A stretch of DNA of 64,000 bases from Gari tellinella. Taxonomy: Eukaryota > Mollusca > Bivalvia > Cardiida > Psammobiidae. The translations under genes and the position numbers were made by a program. The stretch is from contig OV277861.1 of NCBI GenBank assembly GCA_922989275.2, positions 21,358,479-21,422,478 on the forward strand, read 5' to 3'. Positions 41,155-50,550 of the stretch are shown piece after piece (position 1 is the stretch's first letter; each line of letters begins with the position of its first letter). Under the pieces are notes generated by a model, which saw only the letters and a list, made by a program, of their open reading frames with translations, made no database searches and was not told where the DNA came from.

Positions 41155-42838
41155 TCACTCACTCACTCACTATCCGGTTTATTTGTTGATCAGGCCACAA
41201 TTAATCCTCTGCTGAGGGTGGGGCCTGACTGTCCAGTCTCGATCGAAGTCTTCCTCTCCATTCCTGTCTATGATGAGGGTTGATGGGGTCCATACCCAGG
41301 GCTTTCCTGTCACGTTTCACAACGTCCTCCCAAGACAATTTGGGTCTGCCAATGGTCCTTTCTGCTGGTACGTTCATCTGACGAACTTTTGCAATCCAGC
41401 CTGTGCTGCGCTCAACGTGTCCTAGCCAACGAAGTCTGCTCTTCTGCATGATGGCTGCCAGGCTTTCCAAGTTGACTTGGGTGAGGAGGGTTTCAAAAGG
41501 AATGCTTTGTTCAGGCTTCACCAAACACATCCATCTGATCATTGCTTTGTCGTTTCGCTGCAGTTTCTTTAATGTGTTAGAAGAGACAGCCCAAGTTTCG
41601 GAGCCATACATAAGCACACTTCTGACACATGATGAGTAGACACGACCCCTTGTAGCTTTTGGTAGGTACTTGTTTGTTAAGATTGGTAGCAGCTCTCTAA
41701 ACTGTTTCCAGGCAGACTTGCAACGTGTGGCTGCAGCGAGTTCACATCCTCCACCTGATGACAGCATGTCTCCAAGGTAACAGAAGTCTGTCACTACTTC
41801 GAGCTTGTCATCGCCAGTACCAACCTCCGTCAGTGGTCTACCATCTATTGGTCTTGCAGCGCCATCACAACGCAAGCACTTAAAGTGCGGGTCTGCTTTG
41901 AGCGGGCCCTTTATGCCACTGCACTTTTTGTGGACCCATCGTGAACAGTGGGTGCAGAGGATTGAGTTGTTGCCTGTTCCGCTCAGACATACAGCACACG
42001 GGTATTTTCCTGTTTTCCTCAGTAGGTTGAGGTTGGGACCAGCTATCATAACCTTGGTCTTACTCATGTTGACTCTGAGGCCTTTCTCCTCCATGCTATT
42101 CTTCCATCTATCCAGACGTTCCTCCAGTGCTTCAAGTGAAGTGTCGATGATTGCCAGGTCGTCGGCATATAGGAGCTCCCACGGGCAGCTGGTGCGAAAT
42201 TCTAGAGATAGAGCCTCGAGGACAATGATAAATATAAGGGGACTTAAGACAGATCCTTGATGGACGCCCACTTTGACATCAAATTCATCGCTGTAGCCAT
42301 TTCCGACTCGTACCCGACTTCGTACATTGGTGTACATAGAGATCACAACTTGGACCAACCACTCTGTAACTCCCAACTTCCGCAGAGCCCACCAGATGAC
42401 CTTTCTTGGGACGCGGTCAAAAGCTTTTTCCAAGTCTACAAATGCAATGTACAGTGGTTTGTTTGCTGCAAGGTGTTTCTCCATGACTTGGCGTACAATG
42501 AAGATTGCATCTGTGGTGCTCCTACCGGGCATGAAGCCAAATTGCATTTCATCAATCTGTACTTGTTGTCTGATCAGCTGCTCAACAACTCTTTCCAGGA
42601 CCTTCATGACCTGATCAATAAGCTTGAGTCCCCGGTAGTTCCCTCTGTTTAATGCGTCACCTTTACCTTTGTACAGGCTGACTATGAAGCTCTCTTCCCA
42701 TTCTATAGGTATGCATCCTTCTCTGATGATGGCTTCAACCAGTTCATGCACCAGACTTGCCCCTAGTTCACCGGTTGGTTTCAGCATCTCAGCAACTATA
42801 CCGGACGGCCCTGCTGCTTTACCAGCTCCCATTTCCGG
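41155..42838 (-). mobile_element. RTE-like LINE, 5'-truncated
   Basis: The minus-strand 3' end has a short GTGAGTGAGTGAGTG repeat (41157-41172), as in many LINE tails. The 5' limit is about 42838, where the ORF begins within the RT domain, so the endonuclease is missing. It sits in RARS1 intron 1, antisense to the gene. No target duplication was identified. Confidence 0.75.
41201..42832 (-). CDS. LINE reverse transcriptase with embedded PHD-like zinc finger
   Basis: An intact 543-residue frame. RT blocks include G-P-S-G-I-V-A-E-M-L-K, Y-R-G-L-K-L, D-L-E-K-A-F-D-R-V-P, G-V-H-Q-G-S-V-L-S-P-L and catalytic L-L-Y-A-D-D. About 60 residues after YADD lies a Cys/His cluster C-A-V-C ... C-T-H-C ... 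W-V-H-K-K-C-S ... C-L-R-C that reads as a PHD-like finger, placed between palm and thumb. The C-terminus has R-W-L-G-H-V-E-R and G-R-P-K-L-S-W-E-D-V, as in RTE-related elements. The ORF lacks an N-terminal endonuclease because the insertion is 5'-truncated. Confidence 0.83.
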   Translation of the reverse strand: MGAGKAAGPSGIVAEMLKPTGELGASLVHELVEAIIREGCIPIEWEESFIVSLYKGKGDALNRGNYRGLKLIDQVMKVLERVVEQLIRQQVQIDEMQFGFMPGRSTTDAIFIVRQVMEKHLAANKPLYIAFVDLEKAFDRVPRKVIWWALRKLGVTEWLVQVVISMYTNVRSRVRVGNGYSDEFDVKVGVHQGSVLSPLIFIIVLEALSLEFRTSCPWELLYADDLAIIDTSLEALEERLDRWKNSMEEKGLRVNMSKTKVMIAGPNLNLLRKTGKYPCAVCLSGTGNNSILCTHCSRWVHKKCSGIKGPLKADPHFKCLRCDGAARPIDGRPLTEVGTGDDKLEVVTDFCYLGDMLSSGGGCELAAATRCKSAWKQFRELLPILTNKYLPKATRGRVYSSCVRSVLMYGSETWAVSSNTLKKLQRNDKAMIRWMCLVKPEQSIPFETLLTQVNLESLAAIMQKSRLRWLGHVERSTGWIAKVRQMNVPAERTIGRPKLSWEDVVKRDRKALGMDPINPHHRQEWRGRLRSRLDSQAPPSAED

Positions 42839-42844
42839 ACAGAA

Positions 42845-43600
42845 ATCATTTCAAATTCGATTTTGACAAAATATTTGCATTCACATCAGACATTTTTATT
42901 CCTTAAACTGGATCCAAACCAATGAAATCACCATAATAAGTGATTTAAGTTAATAATCTGGATCCAACATACTGACATAAAAAAATAATCACAGTTTTGA
43001 CGAATTATTTGCGCAGACACCACACGTCCCCATCAGAGATTTTTATTTACTTATCTGGATCTAAACCAATGCTAGCTCAATTTAAGAGGTTTTTATTTAC
43101 TAAACAAGGGGGTTATTTATTAATCTGGATCCCAACTTACAGACATAAATAAAAGAGATTTGTATGTACTAATCTGGATCCAAACTAACCATGACAGATA
43201 TAATTATAATTTTGACGAAATATTTGTGCAGACGGCACTCATCAACATGAGAGATTTATATTTTATATTAATTTGTTTCCAAACCAATGGAATCTCCATA
43301 AAAGAGAATTTTATTTATTTACTCTTCTCAATCTTGAAAATGATTTACTGATTGGACTTTTGACTTTTGAGGGAGCTGATCTGTATCACACAAAGAAATG
43401 TCATGGCATAAAATTAAAATTTCAGAAGCGCCTTTCAAAATTGACTACTGCTAGATCTAATTTCATTTTCAACTGCAACTTTCAGATCATTAAACCTTTT
43501 AATTTAATCATTTTAAATGCTCGTATATTACGCTGAATTAAAAGTACTAAGGGTAAATAAAGTATGATAAGTCATTAACAAAAATTATATTTTAGTTCGG
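42845..43600. repeat. Diverged tandem repeat around CTGGATCC
   Basis: AT-rich intron sequence with a recurrent motif TTTTTATT...ATCTGGATCCAAAC (near 42892, 42955, 43040, 43120, 43172 and a worn copy near 43270). Spacing is irregular at 50-100 bp. It seems to be an old tandem array of unknown origin. Confidence 0.5.
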
Positions 43601-44280
43601 TAATAAAAAATGAGGGCTGCGTAAATGTACTGGTAGTGAAACTGACAGGCGCGAACTAACAGGGTAGCAAAACATCCATTAATCGTTTTGTTTATCCATA
43701 TCTGTAATAAATTCTGGGTATATGATAATGAAAGAAAACTGACTGAAAAAAAAATGGTTTACAATTTTAATTAGTGGAAAAAAGCCTTGATAGCTCAGTT
43801 GGTAGAGCGTCCGCTTTCAAGGCGTGAGGTCGTAAGTTTGATTCCCGGTGGGGAAAAAGATTTTAGTTTCTTTCTTTTATTAAGTTTTATACTCAACGGG
43901 AGTTACATGATCCTTTGAAATTTCAATATATAATTATTTACATCGGCCTGTGCACTAAGAAGAGATTCGCAAGATGTGATCTACTGAAATGCTGATTGTC
44001 ACATTGACCAAAATAATCACTTGTTTTGTGTTTCGACATTTGACTAATCGGACATACCTAGATTCTAAATTGTTTTGGGAGACAAATAATATCCTTGATT
44101 CGTACATGTTCGGGAGCTTCTATGACTTCGAAAGCATCACAAAAAGGCTTGATATGGTGCGTGCGACCTGCTTACATCATTGCACAAAGTGGGTTCCAGT
44201 TTGGTATAAGATGAGTTTAGGTCAGTTATTGACTTTTAAGTACTGCAGATACTAATTTATAAAGTGTTTGTATTTATGTG
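43601..44280. other. Intron 1 spacer
   Basis: No gene recognised apart from the tRNA-like stretch at 43788-43858. An 88-codon open frame at 43989-44255 has no recognisable motif. Confidence 0.4.
43788..43858 (+). repeat. tRNA-like sequence (SINE head or tRNA relic)
   Basis: An excellent A box (TAGCTCAGTTGG) and a weak B box (AGTTTGATTCC) are correctly spaced. The anticodon loop reads TTTCAAG, that is anticodon TCA. The acceptor and T stems do not pair and there is no long variable arm, so it is neither a working tRNA nor tRNA-Sec. Confidence 0.5.
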
Positions 44281-44470
44281 GGGCTCCAGATAAGGGGAGT
44301 ACTTCAAAAACTAAAATCTTTATTTCTGCATTAAACCCTATGGTGTCACTACTCATTAGAATCGTCTCTTCAAGACGATTCTAATGAGTAGTTACACCAT
44401 AGGATTTGGTGCTAAAATGAGAAAGAAAATGCTAGATTAGTTCAGTTTACTCTCTTTTATCTGGATCCCT
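44281..44470. mobile_element. MITE family B, full copy 1
   Basis: Ends GGGCTCCAGATAAGGGGAGT and ...TTTTATCTGGATCCC. The centre is a near-perfect hairpin with arms GTCACTACTCATTAGAATCG and CGATTCTAATGAGTAGTTAC. It lies 40 bp before RARS1 exon 2. Confidence 0.8.
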
Positions 44471-44509
44471 ATTTATGGTCGAGCATATAGTGTGGAACGT
44501 CTACTTCAG

Positions 44510-44656
44510 GAGGCAGAGATAGCTTCTTTGGAAGCTGAGATTTCTCAACTACAAGATCCAGCCCGAATCCTGGCCAGCGGAGTTGTAACACCACAATTAG
44601 AGGCTTTGCAGACAGAAAATGCCAAACTCAAGTTTCAAATAAATCATCTGAATAAG
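44510..44656 (+). CDS. RARS1: Arginyl-tRNA synthetase: exon 2 (leucine-zipper region)
   Basis: 49 codons, phase 0 at both ends: E-A-E-I-A-S-L-E-A-E-I-S-Q-L through K-F-Q-I-N-H-L-N-K. Acceptor CTTCAG (44504-44509), donor GTAAAT (44657). Heptad leucines fit the N-terminal coiled coil by which ArgRS joins the multi-synthetase complex. I prefer this acceptor to the AG at 44489-44490, because only this one keeps the frame from exon 1 and gives a gapless fit to the family. Confidence 0.82.
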
Positions 44657-44718
44657 GTAAATGTAAAGATTTTGATTTGTTTCTTATGCCACTGGTGACA
44701 TCCTTGGATGGAATATAT

Positions 44719-44950
44719 TACAGTAAAACCTCTCTATTATGACCACTAAATTGTTGTAATTACTAGGTGTTTAAGACAGGTGACTGCTTAAAGCAAGGTG
44801 ACTGTAAAACAGAAAGCTCCTTTAGACTGCTAAAATAAGCTGTCATCTGTTATTTACATGTAATCAATTAGCCTTTGTTTTACTTTCAACCTGCTTTAAG
44901 TGGTCACCTGTCTTCAAAACTAGCAACAGGCTATGGAGTAAAGGGTTAAG
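44719..44950. mobile_element. Chimeric MITE: left end of family D, right end of family A
   Basis: It starts with TACAGTAAAACCTCTCTATTA, as in the TA-flanked family D, and ends with CTATGGAGTAAAGGGTTAA, as in the TTAA-flanked family A. The hairpin core changes from the D form (AAAGCAAGGTGACTGTAAAA) to the A form (TACTTTCAACCTGCTTTAAG) in the middle. Confidence 0.65.
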
Positions 44951-45072
44951 CCACTTATATTCAAGACAATGACAATATACGATAATCAGTTGTAGGGCTT
45001 TTGTAGAGGATCAAACTTTAAGGAAGGATAATTATAATAAATTTAACAAATTACTTTTTCTTGTGATTAAAA

Positions 45073-46113
45073 GGTGTTAACAGAGCCCCAGATAAAGGGC
45101 GTACCTGTATCTCAAAATCTAAAATCTTTATTTCTGCATTAAACCCTATGGTGCTACTACTCACCATAGGATTTGGTGTTGAAATGAGTGAGAAAATGTT
45201 GGATTTGTTTGGTTTTACCCCCCTCTTCAGGGATCATTCTGGGCCGCGATTTCCGCGATATTTCGCACGAAAATGACAGATATCGCATCAAAATTTGTAT
45301 AACGCGAATATTTCTCGCTCTCGTTTCTCAGATACTTGCGAGCGAAACGTAATTCTTCTCGATTTATTTCCGATATTTACAAACATTTCTGATCAATTTC
45401 GTCGAACGCCTTATCGTAATCGCAGCATCCCGCGCACCAATAAGTATAACAGCAAACCAATAAACGGACAGGACCGAGAGTTCCGAAATTTGTATATAAA
45501 ATCAAAACACATCCGGTTCAGAATAAAACCTGTACCAGACCGCACGTAGACTAATTGTGCGGTTAGAATCTGGATGGGTGACCGGCAGGGATTACAGTCG
45601 GCCCGGTACACGTTATGTCCTCTGTCATTGGATCGTACTTTCTTTCGGAAAACAGGAATGTAATTTCCCTTCACTGGATTGATTAACTGCACAATGCACC
45701 AAAATACCGTTCATTTTATTCCTTAGTTATCGTCGTAACCGCGCCGATAATTTATGTCACTAGTTTTCGCGAACTGACCCTCTACAGACGAAAATGAATC
45801 TGCCGATAACATATACGCTAATGGCGCGTGCGGTAAAGTTTAAAACTATCAATTTATGGTATGGATTAAATCTTTTAACTAGATTTCGATAGGGAGAAGA
45901 AGAATAACAGTTCCATGTCATATAAATTTTATTTACACAAAATTCTCAAGCAGTAGATATAGCAGTACATGTAGTGCTTGTTGGTACAAACAGACTACCA
46001 ATTAAAATTTCTCTCATCATCTAAAAAAATCTCTCACTTTTTTTTGACAAATGAGAGAATTTCTCTCACTTGCATTCTGGGCCAGAATAATCCCTGCTCT
46101 TATCTGGAGCCCA
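45073..46113. mobile_element. MITE family B, interrupted by hAT-like element
   Basis: The left end is AGCCCCAGATAAAGGGCG with the partial hairpin ACCCTATGGTGCTACTACTC. The right end TCTTATCTGGAGCCC follows the inserted element 45228-46096. The CTCTT duplication brackets the insertion. Confidence 0.72.
45228..46096. mobile_element. hAT-like MITE with 5-bp target duplication
   Basis: 869 bp. Ends CAGGGATCATTCTGGGCC and (reverse complement of the right) CAGGGATTATTCTGGCCC. The 5-bp direct repeat CTCTT (45223-45227 and 46097-46101) flanks it, and removal joins the two halves of a family B MITE. No ORF of note. Confidence 0.78.
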
Positions 46114-46699
46114 ATGTGGTGCTTACCGTGTGTAGAGGAACAAATAGAAGCATCCAAAGGCACTTCTGTAAAGAGAAAGGAAGGACAATTATAATAAATT
46201 TAGCAAATTACTTTTCTTGTTATCGAAAACTAATAATTCTTTTCGCCATAGCCTGTTTCTGGCTGTGAAGTCGGATGATGTTTCAACAGGTTGAAAGTAA
46301 AACAGAATGCTCCTAAATAGTTTTAATCCTGATCAGATGCTGCATAATATGTGATTATTAATCCCCTTATATCAGAGCTCTTGATAAGCTGCATTTTGGA
46401 GTATTTAACCAATTAAATTTATGAAAAAAGCAATTGTTATACAAACTAAAGGGTAACAAAAAGGAAATAAATTTCTTAATGCCTAATTAGATTATGAACA
46501 ATACCCAATTAAAATTTGTAAATAGTAAAATACCCAATTTTATAAAACATCCAGGGATAAATACCCAATTATGTAAAAACTTTATCTACAGCTCTGTTAT
46601 ATAGAAGTGCCTCAACCAGCCCATTCATTTACTTACTTACTTAATCCTGATTTCATTTGTCATCTGCTGTGGGTGTCCCAGCATCTGGGGTAGGCAGCA

Positions 46700-46943
46700 G
46701 GGGCCCGTTTCATAAAACTTCATACGACAAAAATTGTCGTAAGTCAAAACTTTAAAATACATTTAATATTCTGATTTCTCTATCTAATCCTGTCTTGTGA
46801 CATCTTTTTGGAATCGTATTGAAAAGACGATTTCAAAGAGATGTCACAAGACAGGATTAGATGGAGAAATAAATATTAATTGAGACTTTTATAATCTGAC
46901 TTATGACAACATTTGTTGTACGAAGTTTTATGAAATGGACCCC
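46700..46943. mobile_element. MITE family F (GGGGCCCGTTTCATAAAAC ends), copy 1
   Basis: The terminal inverted repeat GGGGCCCGTTTCATAAAACTT matches its partner at the right end with small changes. There are inner arms with TAATCCTGTCTTGTGACATC and GATGTCACAAGACAGGATTA. A second copy is at 61523-61742. Confidence 0.8.
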
Positions 46944-47093
46944 AGGTGGCTAGTATGATGTTTATAAATATTTACAGAACATTGATAATGATAATAATGA
47001 TTTCATTTGTCATATGCTGTGAGTGCCCCAGCATCTGGGGTAGGCAGTAGGCAATAAGTATGATTTTTTTTAAATATTTACAGAACATTGCTA

Positions 47094-47173
47094 AGGAAGG
47101 GTGCTGCACGCCTGACTACCTGTTGAGTCTCAGTCAGATTGTGACAGATGTGTTCACGGTGGCCATCCAGCAG
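47094..47173 (+). pseudogene. Duplicated, truncated RARS1 exon 3
   Basis: Eighty bases nearly identical to the start of exon 3, preceded by an intact TTTACAG acceptor. The copy breaks off after V-A-I-Q-Q and meets a stop four codons later, with no donor nearby. It changes three or four residues (K for N, G for E, C for R). It is probably not spliced in, but it could act as a decoy or premature-stop exon. Confidence 0.82.
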
Positions 47174-47328
47174 GATGAAATTAATTAATGCCTAATTAGA
47201 TTATGAACAATTCAGTTTTGGACTAATACCAAATAAACATTTGTAAATACCCTATTTAATAAAACATCCAGGGATAATTACCCAAGTACGTAAAAACTTT
47301 ATCTACAGCTCTGTTATTAGGGCTCCAG

Positions 47329-47480
47329 ATAAGGGGGAGTAAACTGAACATATCCAATATTTTCTCACTCATTTAAACATCAAATCCTATGTTGTTACTA
47401 CTCATTAGAATCGTCTCTGCGACACGATTCTAATGAGTAGTGACATCATAGGGTTTAAAGCAGAAATAAAGATTGTAGTT
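47329..47480. mobile_element. MITE family B, copy in reverse orientation
   Basis: It starts AGGGCTCCAGATAAGGGGG and has the hairpin arms ACTACTCATTAGAATCGTC and GACACGATTCTAATGAGTAG. The right end is worn. It lies about 50 bp before RARS1 exon 3. Confidence 0.75.
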
Positions 47481-47533
47481 TTTGAACGCTAGAAGTGCCT
47501 CAACCATCATTTGATGTTTATAAATATTTACAG

Positions 47534-47713
47534 AACATTGCTAATGAAGAATGCCGCACGCCTGACTACCTGTTGAGTCTCAGTCAGATTGTGACAGATG
47601 TGTTCACGGTGGCCATCAAGCAGGCTTTCCCAGAGGTGGAGGATGCAATTGTTCTTATACAGAAGGGAAAGTTTGCTGACTACCAGTGCAACAGTGCTAT
47701 GAACATCAATAAT
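47534..47713 (+). CDS. RARS1: Arginyl-tRNA synthetase: exon 3
   Basis: 60 codons, phase 0 on both sides. Acceptor TTTACAG (ends 47533), donor GTAAGTA (47714). It includes A-I-K-Q-A-F-P and the family signature K-F-A-D-Y-Q-C-N-S-A-M, part of the Add-1 N-terminal domain that recognises the tRNA D-loop. Only 9 bp separate its end from a MITE of family A. Confidence 0.92.
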
Positions 47714-47722
47714 GTAAGTATA

Positions 47723-47968
47723 TTAACCCATTATCCCATTAAATATGCCTTTTTACACCATTGATTTATTCCTTCACTAAAGAAAATAGTTTCAATTTAA
47801 ACAACTATGAATATGTATCATAAGAAATATTTTCAAACAGATGATAGCTTAAAGCAGGCTGAAAGTAAAGCAGAATGTGCCTCAAGGCACATTCTGCTTT
47901 ACTTTCAACCTGCTTTAAGTAGTTACATATCTTCAAAACTGGAAACAGGCTATGGGGTAATGGGTTAA
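47723..47968 (-). mobile_element. TTAA-type hairpin MITE A, full copy
   Basis: 246 bp from TTAACCCATTATCCCATTAA to TATGGGGTAATGGGTTAA. The central hairpin of about 75 bp (GCTTAAAGCAGGCTGAAAGT arms) has GTGCCTCAAGGCAC at its centre. It is immediately downstream of the exon 3 donor. Confidence 0.87.
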
Positions 47969-48095
47969 ACCTTATCCTGCTGCCATAGCGTCTGCTTTTA
48001 TATTGTCATTTGCAAATTTAGATTTAGAGTATAAACAGGTTATTTGTTAAATTCAGATTTATACATTTTCATGCACCGCAACAATTAGATTTGAA

Positions 48096-48495
48096 ATTAC
48101 TTTTTGTCTGAGGTAAAGGTAAAGGTGATAGGTTTATCAAGTCTGAAATTTATATGTCATATTCTTCCGACTTTTACAATTACCTCCCTGTTCATCGAGT
48201 CACAAGTCGGCCATTTACATACGGCGCTACTAGCAGCCATGACACATTGACTTATTTCCCTCTCAGGTACCCATTTAAATCACCTGGGTGAAGTGGAGCA
48301 ATGTAGGGTTAATTTTTTGCTCAGAAAAATTTCAGTGATCCTGACAGGGCTCGAACCAGGAACCTCTCGCTTCCTAGTCGAGCGTCCTACCATTGGGCCA
48401 CCGACACCTATATGGGCCACCGACTATTGGGCCACCGACACCTAATATGGGTATATAAAATAATTAGAAAAACACTACCTCAGACAAAAAGTAAT
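48096..48495 (-). repeat. tRNA-derived SINE between perfect 20-bp inverted repeats
   Basis: On the minus strand, 48345-48408 reads as a tRNA-like head: A box TGGCCCAATGG, anticodon stem CTCG/CGAG with loop CTAGGAA (anticodon AGG, Pro-like), and B box GGTTCGAGCC. It is followed by a body with CACTTCACCCAGGTGATTT and AATGGGTACC. The whole is enclosed by ATTACTTTTTGTCTGAGGTA (48096-48115) and its exact reverse complement (48476-48495). A short partial duplication of the head (GGGCCACCGAC) lies near 48414-48440. Confidence 0.7.
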
Positions 48496-49360
48496 TATGA
48501 TATATATATAATGGCATTGGATAATCAATTAAATTGAACATTTTAATAGTCAATCAATGGCTTCATGCAATGCTAGTTGTTCCCAAATTGATTTATCCAA
48601 TCATTTATAGAAACTTGCTTTTACAACAAACAAAATCAAACATGAAGCAGAATAAAAGTAGAACAGAAAGCCCCTTTACTTTCATCCTGCTTTCATTTGC
48701 CACCTGACATTTTATGTGTGGTCGACTAGCCTGGTTACCTGTGTTTTCACCACCCTTAGCTATATTTTTCGCTCATGCCCCTATCTAATGTAACATTTCT
48801 TACTTGTTCACGGATCTAATTCTGAACTGAACCTTCAATAACAGGAATATATACAAATAAAACTTGTGAAATAAATACAAAGTGTAAATAACTGTACCGT
48901 TTTCATACGAGGTCATTGCTCTGGATCACCGGGATGCTTTCTTGTCAATTCGCCACCTCTGATTGGTCGTTCGATATTTAGGTCAATATAGGCTCTGTCA
49001 GTATGTTATAGTTTGTTTCATGAAACTTAACCATAACTTTTACAACTTTACAATAAAAAGGTAACAACGGACAGTTATAATTAAAATTACCAACATGTCT
49101 TTTGATTGGAAACTTTTTGTGAGTTATTGTTATTTTATCTGTTTCTTTCGCATTTTCGGCGCTTGAAATCTTCCTGAGTGAAACTGTCCTAGTATTCAGA
49201 TATCCTCTGTAGTTTTCGGACATCCTCGGTTGCGTGCTCGTGACGGAATTCTAAGTTTTGCTTAGGTGGCGAATTGACAAGAATGTGGCGAATCGACAAG
49301 AAGCAAGGATAGTTGTAATTGTCATAGTTTATATTGCAATAAGTAATCACTATTATAGCC

Positions 49361-50174
49361 AGGGTTCCAGATAAGAGGAAATTAACTGAATAAATCCAAC
49401 ATTTTCTCACTCATTATAGTACCAAATCCTATGGTGTTACTACTCATTAGAATCATCTCTTCGAGACGATTCTAATGAGTTGTAACACCATAAGTTTTAA
49501 TGCAATAATAAAGATTTATGTTTTTATGCCCCCGGCATTGACAGATGCGGAGGCATATAGTAATTGTCCTGTCCGTCCGTCCGTGCCACTAAAGTGGGTT
49601 AGAGGGCCAGATAACGGTAAACATAACAAAAGAAGACAATAGAGTTCATTCCGTAACAATACACTTAGGGGCCGTGGCCCGTTATTCGAACAAAAGAAAA
49701 TAACAAAAGAAAAGGCCCTCTAACCCAATTCGGTGGCAAGTCCGTCCGTGTGTCCGTAACAAGGTTAAGTAGAATTTACCGTTTCGTCTAGCATCAACAC
49801 CGCTTACCCAAATGCTTGGATACTTATACAGTTGTTGCCTTGGACCATTCCCTATCCACCAATATCACCAAACTTTGATATTGACCTTGACCTAATTTTG
49901 ACTTGGAATATTTTAAATAGGCTATTTCCTGGTTAACTAGAATTTACCGTTTCGTCTAGCATCAACACATCTGACTACCATGCTTTGATACTTATACAGT
50001 TGTTGCCTTTGACCATTCCCTATCCACCAATATCACCAAACTTTGATTTTGACGTTGACCTTGACCTAATTTGGACTTAGAAAAAATTCAGAATATATTG
50101 TCAAGGATGTCAACGGGGGCATAAGCGTTTATTGAACGCGCAGTCTTGTTGAAATACTCCCCTTATCTGGAACC
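49361..50174. mobile_element. MITE family B, interrupted by a modular repeat
   Basis: The left end is AGGGTTCCAGATAAGAGG with the complete hairpin (49437-49496). The right end ACTCCCCTTATCTGGAACCC lies at 50155-50174. The 49525-50123 repeat separates them. Confidence 0.75.
49525..50123. repeat. Modular repeat with CCCCCGGCATTG cap and ~180-bp tandem core
   Basis: The left cap is ATGCCCCCGGCATTGACAG with a GTCCGTCCGTCC run, and the right cap is CAACGGGGGCATAAG. The core has two units starting AGAATTTACCGTTTCGTCTA (near 49770 and 49940) that share ATACAGTTGTTGCCTTGGACC-like and CACCAAACTTTGAT blocks. An extra 100-bp segment near 49620-49720 is bounded by inverted AGAGGGCC words. Confidence 0.65.
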
Positions 50175-50424
50175 CATTACCCCATAGCCTGTTTGTAGTT
50201 TTAAAGAAAGATGATCACTTAAAGAAAGCAGGTTGAAAGTAAAGCAAAATGTGCCTTATGGCACATTCTGCTTTACTTTCAACCTGCTTTAAGCTATTAT
50301 CTGCTTGAATATAGAAACAAATTTTTATGATTCTTATTTGTAGCAGTATAAATTGGAACTATTTCCTTCAGTGGGTGAATAAAATAGAGGCGTAAAAAGG
50401 CGTATTTATGGGGTAATGGGTTAA
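50170..50424 (+). mobile_element. TTAA-type hairpin MITE A, full copy
   Basis: Left AACCCATTACCCCATAGCC, right TTATGGGGTAATGGGTTAA. The central hairpin arms CACTTAAAGAAAGCAGGTTG and CAACCTGCTTTAAG surround GTGCCTTATGGCAC. It abuts the end of a MITE B, so the two share the AACCC junction. Confidence 0.82.
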
Positions 50425-50550
50425 CATGTCTACAATTACTATCAGTTTATTAATTGATCATCAGTCAATAGACGTGTTTGATTGTCCATTGTTGTTATCT
50501 GGTTCTATTCCCATCACTAGTCTTAGGTTTGGTCCCCGTTTGTTTTACAG

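Larger units (their letters stand above)
46483..47185 (+). repeat. Tandem segmental duplication covering intron 2 end and start of exon 3
   Basis: The unit CCTAATTAGATTATGAACAA ... CATCCAGGGATAA ... TTTATCTACAGCTCTGTTAT ... TTACAGAACATTGCTAA occurs here and again at 47192-47600. The first copy holds MITE F (46700-46943) and a small duplication with CCCAGCATCTGGGGTAGGCAG (46675 and 47030). The second copy holds a MITE B and the working exon 3. Confidence 0.72.

Noticed and set aside
43788..43858. tRNA with anticodon TCA (selenocysteine or suppressor)
   Set aside because: Acceptor and T stems do not pair and the long variable arm of tRNA-Sec is missing. Better read as a SINE head or tRNA relic.
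44491..44509. Upstream acceptor for RARS1 exon 2 at 44489-44490
   Set aside because: It would add 19 bases and break the frame from exon 1. The acceptor at 44508-44509 keeps the frame and gives a gapless fit to the family.
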